64,000 nt of DNA from Xanthobacter aminoxidans (GTDB lineage: Bacteria; Pseudomonadota; Alphaproteobacteria; Rhizobiales; Xanthobacteraceae): assembly GCF_023571765.1 (NCBI RefSeq), contig NZ_JAMJXC010000012.1, positions 1 to 64,000 on the forward strand, given 5' to 3'. The notes beneath the pieces are model-generated. The model saw only the letters and a program-made list of their open reading frames with translations, was not told the origin of the DNA and made no database searches. The translations under genes were made by a program, and so were the position numbers. Shown here one piece after another: positions 53,406 to 61,122 of the stretch. The stretch's first letter is position 1. Each line of letters starts with the position of its first letter.

Positions 53406-55256
53406 TCAGTGGTTGTCGCGCGGCACGCCCATGGTCTGGGCGATGTGCTGGTATTTCACCGCCGGCTTCAGCACCATGCCCTCGTCGAACTGGGCCACCA
53501 TGGAGCGCTGGATTTCCTGCCAGGGGGTCTGGCTCTCCGGCGCCTTGTAGCCGCCGTGACCCTGAAGGTCGGCGCGGCGCTGGGCCAGCTCTTCCGGCGA
53601 GAGCAGGATGTCGGCGGTGCAGGTGTTGAGGTCGATGCGCACCCGGTCGCCGGTCCTGAGCAGCGCGAGGCCGCCGCCCGCCGCCGCTTCCGGCGAGGCA
53701 TTGAGGATGGAGGGCGAGCCCGAGGTGCCGGACTGGCGGCCGTCGCCGATGCAGGGCAGGGCATGGATGCCCTTCTTGATGAGGGCGGCCGGCGGCTGCA
53801 TGTTCACCACCTCCGCGCCGCCGGGATAGCCCAGCGGGCCGGTGCCGCGGATGAACAGCAGGGTGTATTCGTCGATGCCGAGGGACGGGTCGTCGATGCG
53901 GTGGTGGTAGTCCTCCGGCCCGTCGAACACCACGGCGCGGCCCTCGAAGGCTTCCGGGTCATCGGGGTTGGAGAGGAAGCGGGCGCGGAACTCCTCGGAG
54001 ATCACCGAGGTCTTCATCACCGCGTTGTCGAACAGGTTGCCGTGCAGCACGATGAAGCCGGCATCCTCCTTCAGCGGCGCGTCATAGGCCTTGATGACCT
54101 CGCGGTCCCAGGAGAGCTTGCCCTTGCAGTTCTCGCCCATGGTGCGCCCGTTCACGGTGAGCGCGCCCTCGTGGATCTTGCCCTGCTCGATCAGCTCCGC
54201 CACCACCGCCGGCACGCCGCCAGCGCGGTGGAACTCCTCGCCGAGATATTCGCCGGCGGGCTGGACGTTCACCAGAAGCGGGATCTTGTGACCCACCGCC
54301 TGCCAGTCATCCACCGAGAGCGGCACGCCCACGTGGCGGGCGATGGCGTTGAGGTGGATGGGGGCGTTGGTGGAGCCGCCGATGGCGGAATTCACGCGGA
54401 TGGCGTTCTCGAACGCCTCGCGAGTGAGGATCTGGGAGGGCTTCAGATCCTCCCACACCATGTCCACGATGCGCTTGCCGGTGTCGTAGGCGATCTGCCC
54501 GCGCTCGCGGTAGGGCGCGGGGATGGCGGCGCAGCCGGGCAGGGACATGCCGAGGGCTTCCGCCAGCGCGTTCATGGTGGAGGCGGTGCCCATGGTGTTG
54601 CAGTGGCCGACCGAGGGGGCGGAGGACGCCACCACGTCCATGAACTCGTCATAGCCGATCTCGCCGGCGGCGAAGCGCTCGCGGTTCTTCCACACCACGG
54701 TGCCGGAGCCGGTGCGCTCGCCCTTCCACCAGCCGTTCAGCATCGGCCCGCCCGAGAGCACGATGGCCGGGATGTTCACCGTGGCGGCGGCCATGATGCA
54801 GGCCGGGGTGGTCTTGTCGCAGCCGGTGGTCAGCACCACGCCGTCCAGCGGATAGCCGTAGAGGATTTCCACGAGGCCGAGATAGGCGAGGTTGCGGTCG
54901 AGCGCCGCGGTGGGGCGCTTGCCGGTCTCCTGGATGGGATGCACCGGAAACTCGAACGGCACGCCGCCCATGGCCTCGATGCCGGCGCGCACGCGGTGGG
55001 CGAGGTCCAGATGGTGGCGGTTGCAGGGGGAGAGGTCCGAGCCGGTCTGGGCGATGCCGATGATGGGCTTGCCGGACTGCAATTCCTCGCGGGTGAGGCC
55101 GAAATTCAGGTACCGCTCCAGATAGAGCGCGGTCATGCCGGGATTGTCCGGATTGTCGAACCACAGCTGCGACCTGAGCTTCAGGCCGTGCTTCTCGGGC
55201 TGGTCGCCCTTGCGCTCGATCGTTCCGTTTTTCCCCTGGTCGGCAGGACCGGACAT
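53406..55256 (-). CDS. IlvD/Edd family sugar-acid dehydratase
   Basis: A 616-residue dehydratase of the IlvD/Edd family. The first motifs are '[20 protein letters not shown]' and '[20 protein letters not shown]'. The iron-sulfur cluster cysteines are in 'SPCNRHH' and '[18 protein letters not shown]', plus '[20 protein letters not shown]'. The subgroup is that of L-arabinonate and D-xylonate dehydratases, not the amino acid enzyme IlvD. It converts an aldonic acid to a 2-keto-3-deoxy acid. A GTG four codons upstream is possible, but the ATG has GGAG at 6 nt. It begins the leftward operon. Confidence 0.9.
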   Translation of the reverse strand: MSGPADQGKNGTIERKGDQPEKHGLKLRSQLWFDNPDNPGMTALYLERYLNFGLTREELQSGKPIIGIAQTGSDLSPCNRHHLDLAHRVRAGIEAMGGVPFEFPVHPIQETGKRPTAALDRNLAYLGLVEILYGYPLDGVVLTTGCDKTTPACIMAAATVNIPAIVLSGGPMLNGWWKGERTGSGTVVWKNRERFAAGEIGYDEFMDVVASSAPSVGHCNTMGTASTMNALAEALGMSLPGCAAIPAPYRERGQIAYDTGKRIVDMVWEDLKPSQILTREAFENAIRVNSAIGGSTNAPIHLNAIARHVGVPLSVDDWQAVGHKIPLLVNVQPAGEYLGEEFHRAGGVPAVVAELIEQGKIHEGALTVNGRTMGENCKGKLSWDREVIKAYDAPLKEDAGFIVLHGNLFDNAVMKTSVISEEFRARFLSNPDDPEAFEGRAVVFDGPEDYHHRIDDPSLGIDEYTLLFIRGTGPLGYPGGAEVVNMQPPAALIKKGIHALPCIGDGRQSGTSGSPSILNASPEAAAGGGLALLRTGDRVRIDLNTCTADILLSPEELAQRRADLQGHGGYKAPESQTPWQEIQRSMVAQFDEGMVLKPAVKYQHIAQTMGVPRDNH

Positions 55257-55472
55257 GGCTTTCTCCACTGCTCCGGCGTTCGGGTGCGCCGGATTTTAAT
55301 CGATTTGATCGGCGGGATTTATGCGCCCGGCGGCGGCGGAAATCAATCCGGGTTTGGAGGCGTTCCGGTGTGCGATGCACCGTCGGGGCGCCTCCCATGC
55401 CGTCGGCGCGCGCCTGGACTCTTGCCTCACCGCGCGAACCGTTTATCGGAAGAGCGCTATCGAGGAGAGGTC

Positions 55473-56243
55473 ATGAGCGAGATGCCCGCCGCCGCCGACA
55501 CGCGCCCCGCCACCGCGCCCTTCGCGCGGCTCGCCGGGGTCGAGGTGACGCGTGGCGCGCGCACGGTCTTCTCCAATCTCAACCTCACCCTCACCGAACG
55601 GCGCATCGGCCTCGTGGGCGACAACGGCTCGGGCAAGTCCACGCTGCTGCGCCTCCTCAACGGGCTGATCCTGCCGGATACCGGCACGGTGACGGTGGAG
55701 GGGCTCGACACCCGCCGCGACCGCCGCAAGCTGCCGGCGACGGTGGGCTTCGTGTTCCAGAACGTGGACCACCAGATCATCTTCCCCTCGGTGCGGGAGG
55801 AGATCGCCTTCGGCCCCATCCAGCAGGGCACCCCCAAGGCCGAGGCCAATGCGGCCGCCGACCGGCTGCTCGCCCGCCACGGCTGCGCCGGCTGGGGCGA
55901 TCGGGCGGTGTCGGACCTGTCCGAGGGGCAGAAGCAGCTCGTCTGCATCCTCTCGGCGCTGGCCGCCGGACCCTCGGTGCTGCTGCTGGACGAGCCCTTC
56001 TCCAGCCTTGACCTCACCACCCGCCTCACCCTCGCATCCCGTCTCGGCGCGCTCGACGTGACGCTGGTGATGGCGAGCCATGACGTGGACCTGTTCGCGG
56101 GCTTCGAGCGCGTGATCTGGCTGAAGGGCGGGGAGGTGGCGGCGGACGGGGCGCCGGCCGATATCGTTCCGCTCTACGAGGCCGACGCGCGCGCCCGCGC
56201 CGAGCTGGCCATTGGGCGACAGGCCGGAAGGGCGTTCTCGTGA
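55473..56243 (+). CDS. bioM: Biotin ECF transporter ATPase
   Basis: A 256-residue ATPase of the energy-coupling factor type. Walker A 'GDNGSGKST', Q-loop 'GFVFQNVDHQIIFPSVREEIAFGP', signature 'LSEGQKQLVCILSAL' and Walker B 'VLLLDEPFSSLD' are all present. The 'NVDHQIIF' Q-helix is typical of ECF ATPases. It powers uptake with the EcfT-type protein and the biotin-binding BioY encoded next. The start with GAGGAGAGGTC is clear, and the next gene overlaps by GTGA. Confidence 0.9.
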   Translation: MSEMPAAADTRPATAPFARLAGVEVTRGARTVFSNLNLTLTERRIGLVGDNGSGKSTLLRLLNGLILPDTGTVTVEGLDTRRDRRKLPATVGFVFQNVDHQIIFPSVREEIAFGPIQQGTPKAEANAAADRLLARHGCAGWGDRAVSDLSEGQKQLVCILSALAAGPSVLLLDEPFSSLDLTTRLTLASRLGALDVTLVMASHDVDLFAGFERVIWLKGGEVAADGAPADIVPLYEADARARAELAIGRQAGRAFS

Positions 56244-56872
56244 TCGCCGGCTATCTCTCCGGCCGCAGCGTGCTGCATCGCCTGCCCGCCGGGGTGAAGC
56301 TGATCGCGCTCGCGATGCTCTCGGTGCTGATCGTGCCGCTGGACAGCCCGGTGCTGCTGGCCATGGTGCTCGCCGCCGTGCTCATCGTCTTTTCCAGCTT
56401 CGGCCGGCCGGGACTGCGGCGGCTCGCCCAATGGCGGAGCCTCCTGCCGCTGCTCGTCATCATCTTCGCGCTGCAGGTGTGGGCGGCCTCCGTCGAGGTG
56501 GCGCTGGCGAGCGTGCTGCGGATCGCCGTGATGGTGCTGCTGGCCGATCTCGTCACCCTCTCCACCCGCATGCAGGACATGATGGACGCGCTGGCCCTGC
56601 CGATGCGCCCGCTCAAGCGCTTCGGGCTCGATCCCGAGCGCCTCGCGCTGGCGGTCGCGCTGGTGCTGCGCTTCGTGCCGGTGCTGCTCGACACCTGGCG
56701 GGGCCGCGAGGAAGCCTGGCGGGCGCGCAGCCCGCGCCGGCCGGGGCTGCCGCTCATCGGCGCCTTCTTCTCCGGCGCGCTCGCCATGTCCGATCAGGTG
56801 GCGGAAGCCCTCGATGCCCGCGGCTTCGGCGCGCCGCGGCGCTCGCGCCCCGCGCGCAAGCCCAGAATTTGA
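56240..56872 (+). CDS. bioN: Biotin ECF transporter transmembrane protein (EcfT)
   Basis: A 210-residue EcfT-type membrane protein. It starts 'GYLSGRSVLHRLPAGVKLIALAML' and has helices 'LLAMVLAAVLIVFSSFG', 'SLLPLLVIIFALQVWAASVEVALASVLRIAVMVLLADLVTL' and a C-terminal pair. The coupling helices are in 'LALPMRPLKRFGLDPERLALAVALVLRFVPVLLDTWRG' and 'EEAWRARSPRRPGLPL'. It transmits ATPase movement to BioY. It begins with GTG inside the bioM stop and is followed 13 nt later by bioY. Confidence 0.88.
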   Translation: MIAGYLSGRSVLHRLPAGVKLIALAMLSVLIVPLDSPVLLAMVLAAVLIVFSSFGRPGLRRLAQWRSLLPLLVIIFALQVWAASVEVALASVLRIAVMVLLADLVTLSTRMQDMMDALALPMRPLKRFGLDPERLALAVALVLRFVPVLLDTWRGREEAWRARSPRRPGLPLIGAFFSGALAMSDQVAEALDARGFGAPRRSRPARKPRI

Positions 56873-56885
56873 AAGGGACAGACCC

Positions 56886-57461
56886 ATGGACCACCAGATC
56901 TTCGAGACGCGCACGCTGGTGCGCATCGCCCTCATCGCCGCCCTCATCGCGGCTTTGGGCTTCGTGCCGCCCATCTATCTGCCCCTTGCGGCCGGCGTGC
57001 CCATCACCGCCCAGAGCCTCGGCGTGATGCTGGCCGGCCTGCTGCTCGGCTCCCGGGCCGGGGCGGCGGCGACGGGCCTGTTCGTGTTCGTGGTGCTGCT
57101 CGGCGCGCCGCTGCTCTCCGGCGGGCGCGGCGGCCTCGGCGTGCTGGCGAGCCCCACGGCGGGCTTCCTCATCGGCTATGTCGCCGGCGGCTATGTCACC
57201 GGCCTCCTCGCCGAGCGCCTCGCCGCCCGCAATCTGCCGGCGCTGGCGACGGCGCTCATCGCCGCCATCGCCGGCGGCATCCTCACCGTCTATGCGTTCG
57301 GCCTTCCGGGGCTGGCGATGATGGCCAATATCAGCCTCGCCAAGGCCTTCATCGGCACGTCGGTCTTCCTGCCGGGCGACCTCATCAAGGCGGTGGGCGC
57401 CGCGGTGCTCGCCACCACGGTCCTGCGCAGCTGGTCGGTGGCGGCGCCGCACCGGCCGTGA
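56886..57461 (+). CDS. bioY: Biotin transporter substrate-binding protein BioY
   Basis: A 191-residue BioY. The signature is 'GFVPPIYLPLAAGVPITAQSLGVMLAGLLLGSRAGAAATGLFVFVVLLGAPLLSGGRGGLGVLASPTAGFLIGYVAGGY', six helices long, with 'PGDLIKAVGAAVLAT' at the end (the biotin-pocket Asp/Lys). It binds biotin with high affinity and works with BioM and BioN as in Rhodobacter capsulatus. Its last codons overlap the next gene (GTGA), an acyl-CoA synthetase. That is unusual for vitamin transport and is discussed in the findings. Confidence 0.93.
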   Translation: MDHQIFETRTLVRIALIAALIAALGFVPPIYLPLAAGVPITAQSLGVMLAGLLLGSRAGAAATGLFVFVVLLGAPLLSGGRGGLGVLASPTAGFLIGYVAGGYVTGLLAERLAARNLPALATALIAAIAGGILTVYAFGLPGLAMMANISLAKAFIGTSVFLPGDLIKAVGAAVLATTVLRSWSVAAPHRP

Positions 57462-58918
57462 GCATCACGCGCCACCTCGCCCGCCACGCTCTGGAGCGGC
57501 CGGATGCGCCGGCCCTCACCTGCGGTGCAGAAACCCTCACCTACGCCGCCCTCGATGCGCTTGTGGCGCGCTGCGCCGGGCGGTTCGCGGGGGCGCCGGC
57601 GGGCGGCATCGGGCTTGATCTGCCCAATGGCGCGGCCCTCGCCCTCCTGTTCCTCGCCGCCGCCCGCGCGGGACGGGAGGCGCAGATCCTCGATCCCGGC
57701 TGGCCGGAGGGGCAGCGCGTCGAGGTGCTGGAGCGGGTCAAGCCCGGCCTCCTCGTGAGCGCGCAGGCGGGCGACATCCGCCTCGATCCGGCGCAGGGCG
57801 CGGCGGGGCTCGCCGAGGCGATCGGCGCCGGCCCGGCGAAGGCAATCGCCGAGCCCGCTCCCGACCTGCCCTTCTATGTGGGCTTCACCTCCGGCTCCAC
57901 CGGCCTGCCCAAGGGCTATCGTCGCGCGCACCGCTCCTGGACGACGAGCTTCGATGCGGACACGGCCGAATTCGGCATCGGCGCCCACGACGTGCTCCTC
58001 GCCCCCGGCGCGCTCACCCACTCCCTCTTCCTCTATGCGCTGGCGCGCGGCATCGATGCCGGGGCCCATGTGCTGCTCTCTCCGAGCTTCCGCCCGCGCA
58101 TCGCCGCCGAGCTGGCGCGGACCCATGGCGCGACCGTGCTCTACGGCGTGCCGACGCAGATCGCGCTGCTGCTGGACCATCTCGCCGCCGAGGGCGAGAC
58201 GCTGCCGGGCCTCACCCTCGTGCTCTGCTCCGGCGCGAAATGGCCGCCGGGGCGGCGGCAGATGCTGGCGCACCTTTTGCCGAACGCGGCCTTCGCGGAA
58301 TTCTACGGCGCCTCCGAACTCTCCTTCGTCACCGTGGCGAAGGAGGCGGAGAATGTTCCGGCCGGCTCGGTGGGGCGTGCTTTTGCGGGCGTGCGCCTCT
58401 CCATCCGTGATGCCGCCGGGCGGCGGCTGTCGGCGGGGCGCACCGGGCGGGTGTTCGTGGCGAGCCCCTTTTTGTTCATGGACTACGCCACCGGCGACAG
58501 CCCCGACCTTTATGTGCAGGGCGATGAGGTGAGCGTCGGCGACATGGGTTTTATCAGCGATGCCGGCTTCCTGCATCTCGTCGGCCGCTCCCGGCGGATG
58601 ATCGTCACCTCGGGCAAGAACCTCTTTCCCGAGGAAGTGGAACGCGTGCTGGAAACCCACCCCGCCATCGCCGCAGCCGCCGTGCTGGGCGTGGCGGACG
58701 GCAAGCGCGGCGAACGGCTGGTGGCCTTCCTCTCCACGGCCGACGGGGAAGCGCCTGCCCGCGCCGACCTCATCGGCTTCCTGAAATCCCGCCTGCCCCT
58801 GTTCAAGGTGCCGCGCCTCTATGCGCGGGTGGCCGACTGGCCGCTGACGCCCACGGGGAAGACCGATTTCCCCGCCATCGCCCGCCTGTGGCCCGAGCGC
58901 TGCGAGCTTCTGCCATGA
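57458..58918 (+). CDS. AMP-dependent acyl-CoA synthetase/ligase coupled to bioMNY
   Basis: A 486-residue adenylate-forming enzyme. The P-loop is 'YVGFTSGSTGLPKGYRRAH', and the A5 motif 'AEFYGASELSFVTV' follows. 'DMGFISDAGFLHLVGRSRRMIVTSGKNLFPEEVERVLETHP' contains A7/A8, and 'LTPTGKTDFPAI' gives the A10 Lys. It activates a carboxylate to its CoA thioester. It begins with a GTG inside bioY and ends in ATGA overlapping a thiolase, so the three functions are translationally linked. The substrate may be biotin, a biotin fragment, a dicarboxylate or a fatty acid. I cannot decide. Confidence 0.87.
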   Translation: MSITRHLARHALERPDAPALTCGAETLTYAALDALVARCAGRFAGAPAGGIGLDLPNGAALALLFLAAARAGREAQILDPGWPEGQRVEVLERVKPGLLVSAQAGDIRLDPAQGAAGLAEAIGAGPAKAIAEPAPDLPFYVGFTSGSTGLPKGYRRAHRSWTTSFDADTAEFGIGAHDVLLAPGALTHSLFLYALARGIDAGAHVLLSPSFRPRIAAELARTHGATVLYGVPTQIALLLDHLAAEGETLPGLTLVLCSGAKWPPGRRQMLAHLLPNAAFAEFYGASELSFVTVAKEAENVPAGSVGRAFAGVRLSIRDAAGRRLSAGRTGRVFVASPFLFMDYATGDSPDLYVQGDEVSVGDMGFISDAGFLHLVGRSRRMIVTSGKNLFPEEVERVLETHPAIAAAAVLGVADGKRGERLVAFLSTADGEAPARADLIGFLKSRLPLFKVPRLYARVADWPLTPTGKTDFPAIARLWPERCELLP

Positions 58919-60042
58919 AGGTCGCGCTCCTCGCCGCGAAACGCACGGCGGTCGCCCCGCGCCGCGGCGCCTTCCGCGACGTGCCGGCCCATGAACTTGC
59001 GGCGGCGCTGATCGGCCCGGTGCTGGAGGCGGCGGGGGTGGGGCCGGAGGACGTGGACGAGGTTATCCTCGGCAACGCCCTCTCCGGCGGCGGCAACATG
59101 GCCCGCGTCGCCGCGCTGGCGGCAGGACTGCCGGAGGGCGTGCCCGCGCTCACCCTCGACACCCAATGCTGCTCCGGCCTCGATGCCATCCGCTTGGGCG
59201 CCGCGCGCATCGCTTCCGGAGAGGCGCGCTATGTGCTGGCGGGCGGGGCAGAGAGCTTCAGCACCGCGCCATTGCGTGCCCACCGTCCGCGCGAGAAGGA
59301 TGGGGCGCCGGATTTCTATCGCCAGCCGGCCTTCACGCCCTGGCCGGACCGCGAGATCGCCCTCGACGCCTCCGCCGCCGGCATGGCTGAGGCGGAAGGC
59401 ATCTCCCGCGCCGAACAGGAGGCATTCGCCGCCGAGAGCCACCGCCGGGCGCTGGCGGCGCCGGCGGGGGAGGACGAGATCGTGCCGGTGGCTGGCCTAG
59501 CCGCCGATGCCTTCGCGCGCCGCCTCTCGCCCGCGCTGATGGCGCGGCTGCCGGTGCTGGCGGGGGATGCGGCCCATGGCGTCACCGCCGCCACCATCGC
59601 GGTGGAGGCGGATGCGGCCGGCCTCGTCCTGCTGGGGCCGGCGCGGGCGGGGGACGTGACGATTGCCGGGAGCCTGGCGCGCGGCGGTGATCCGCTGGTT
59701 CCCGCGCTTGCACCCATCGCAGCGGTGGAGGCCCTGTGCGCCCGCCTCGGCATCGCCCCGGGCGCCATCGATCATGTGGAACTCATGGAAGCCTATGCGG
59801 CGCAGGCCCTTGTCGCCGTCCGGCGGCTGGGGCTCGATGCGGCGCGGGTGAATGCGGGGGGCGGCGCCTTGGCGCGGGGCCATCCCATCGGCGCGTCGGG
59901 TGCAATCCTGGCGGTACGGGCGTATCATCGGTTGAGAATGATGGAGACAGGCCGCGCGCTTTGCGCCATCGCTGGCGCGGGAGGCATCGCCACCGCCTTG
60001 ATGCTGGACCGGGACGGAACCGGCCCGGTGTGCGACCGTTGA
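58915..60042 (+). CDS. Thiolase family protein
   Basis: A 375-residue thiolase. The active-site cysteine is in 'LTLDTQCCSGLDAIRLGAARIASGEARYVLAGGAES' (first Cys of the pair or the second). The His-containing motif is 'ARVNAGGGALARGHPIGASGAI', and the C-terminal Cys/Gly motif is 'RALCAIAGAGGIATALML', a slightly altered CxGxG. 'AYHRLRMMETG' is normal. It either cleaves a 3-oxoacyl-CoA or joins two acyl-CoAs. It overlaps the ligase gene (ATGA). Ligase plus thiolase without dehydratase or dehydrogenase genes hints at a short pathway completed by enzymes from elsewhere. Confidence 0.88.
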   Translation: MKVALLAAKRTAVAPRRGAFRDVPAHELAAALIGPVLEAAGVGPEDVDEVILGNALSGGGNMARVAALAAGLPEGVPALTLDTQCCSGLDAIRLGAARIASGEARYVLAGGAESFSTAPLRAHRPREKDGAPDFYRQPAFTPWPDREIALDASAAGMAEAEGISRAEQEAFAAESHRRALAAPAGEDEIVPVAGLAADAFARRLSPALMARLPVLAGDAAHGVTAATIAVEADAAGLVLLGPARAGDVTIAGSLARGGDPLVPALAPIAAVEALCARLGIAPGAIDHVELMEAYAAQALVAVRRLGLDAARVNAGGGALARGHPIGASGAILAVRAYHRLRMMETGRALCAIAGAGGIATALMLDRDGTGPVCDR

Positions 60043-60062
60043 GCCCCGGTTCCGGAGCAAAA

Positions 60063-60941
60063 ATGCCCATGCTGGATGTCGCGACCCCCGATGCCGAACG
60101 CGTGACCCCGCCCTTGCCTCCGCCCCGCGCGGCGGGCGACGCGCTGGCGGACGCTCTCGCGGCGACCATCGAGACCGTGGCCGCGGCGGTGGCCGATCCC
60201 GATCCGGTGGAGATGGTGCACGACGCCCGCAAGGCCATGAAGCAGTATCGGGCCTTGCTCCGCCTGATTCCGGGCGATGAGGCGAAGGCCGAGCGGCGGC
60301 GCACCGCGGAGGTGGCGCGCCAGCTTTCCGGTGCCCGCGACCAGGTGGCGGCCCGCGATGCGCTGGACGTGATGGCCCAGGGCGGCTTCCTCCTCGCCTG
60401 CGACCAGACCGACGCCGCGGCGGTGCTGGGCGATGATGCCGCCGAGGACGGCGGGGAGCATCGCGCCACGCTCGGCGGCTTTCTCGTCTCCGCCCGCGCC
60501 GCGCTGGCCGACACGCTGGCGGCACAGGCGCGGGAGGCGGACGTGGCCAAGGGGCTGGTGAAGGCCTACAGGCACGCCCGCCGCGCCCCCTTCGACACGC
60601 CCGAGGCCATGCACGAGGCGCGCAAGCGCGTCGTCACCCACCGCTACCAGATGAGTTTCCTCGCCGAGGCCTTCGGCCATGGGGCCAAGCGCGCCCGCGC
60701 CGCGCAGCGGCTGCGTGACCTGCTCGGCGCCTATCAGGACATCGAAACCCTGCGCCCCATGCTGGACGCGGCGGGTGATGCGCTGGCGGAGGGCACTCGG
60801 GAGCGGCTCGGCCTCGCCATGGACCGGGCGCAGAAGCGGCTGCGCAAGCGGGCGCAGCGGCAGCACGCGGCGCTGTTCCGCCGCAGCGCCAAGGCCTTTC
60901 GCGACAGCTGCCGGGAGACCGTGCGCGTGGCGTCCAATTGA
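60063..60941 (+). CDS. CHAD domain protein (polyphosphate-associated)
   Basis: A 292-residue protein with a conserved histidine alpha-helical domain (CHAD). Two half-domains each show the basic helical motif: 'EMVHDARKAMKQYRALLRL' (His53, Lys and Arg) and 'EAMHEARKRVVTHRYQMSFL' (His184, His193), with many Arg/Lys further on ('RAQKRLRKRAQRQHAALFRR'). CHAD proteins bind polyphosphate and sit on polyphosphate granules. It precedes the PHA synthase by 181 nt and follows the thiolase by 20 nt. PPK2 lies at 29305. It may join the two storage polymers physically. Confidence 0.88.
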   Translation: MPMLDVATPDAERVTPPLPPPRAAGDALADALAATIETVAAAVADPDPVEMVHDARKAMKQYRALLRLIPGDEAKAERRRTAEVARQLSGARDQVAARDALDVMAQGGFLLACDQTDAAAVLGDDAAEDGGEHRATLGGFLVSARAALADTLAAQAREADVAKGLVKAYRHARRAPFDTPEAMHEARKRVVTHRYQMSFLAEAFGHGAKRARAAQRLRDLLGAYQDIETLRPMLDAAGDALAEGTRERLGLAMDRAQKRLRKRAQRQHAALFRRSAKAFRDSCRETVRVASN

Positions 60942-61122
60942 CGCGTATCATTGCCGGCTCAGCCTCGGCGCGGCCTGATCGTCATCAAAGCGCCGCGAGA
61001 AGCGGCAAAAGCTGAGGTCGCAAAGCTCGAGCGTCCGGCGCGCTGCCGGGCGAGGCTCCGGTTTCGCGTCAGCTTTGCGTTTCAAGTCCCGGGCGCCTCC
61101 CGCGCCCTGAAGAGATCGGCCG

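Noticed and set aside
55257-55472. BioR box (TTATNNATAA) upstream of bioM
   Set aside because: No match found by eye; the closest stretch (TTTATCGG) lacks the second half.
53205-56243. A 1012-codon plus-strand frame ending in bioM
   Set aside because: Only the last 256 codons are bioM; the preceding part is antisense to the IlvD/Edd gene.
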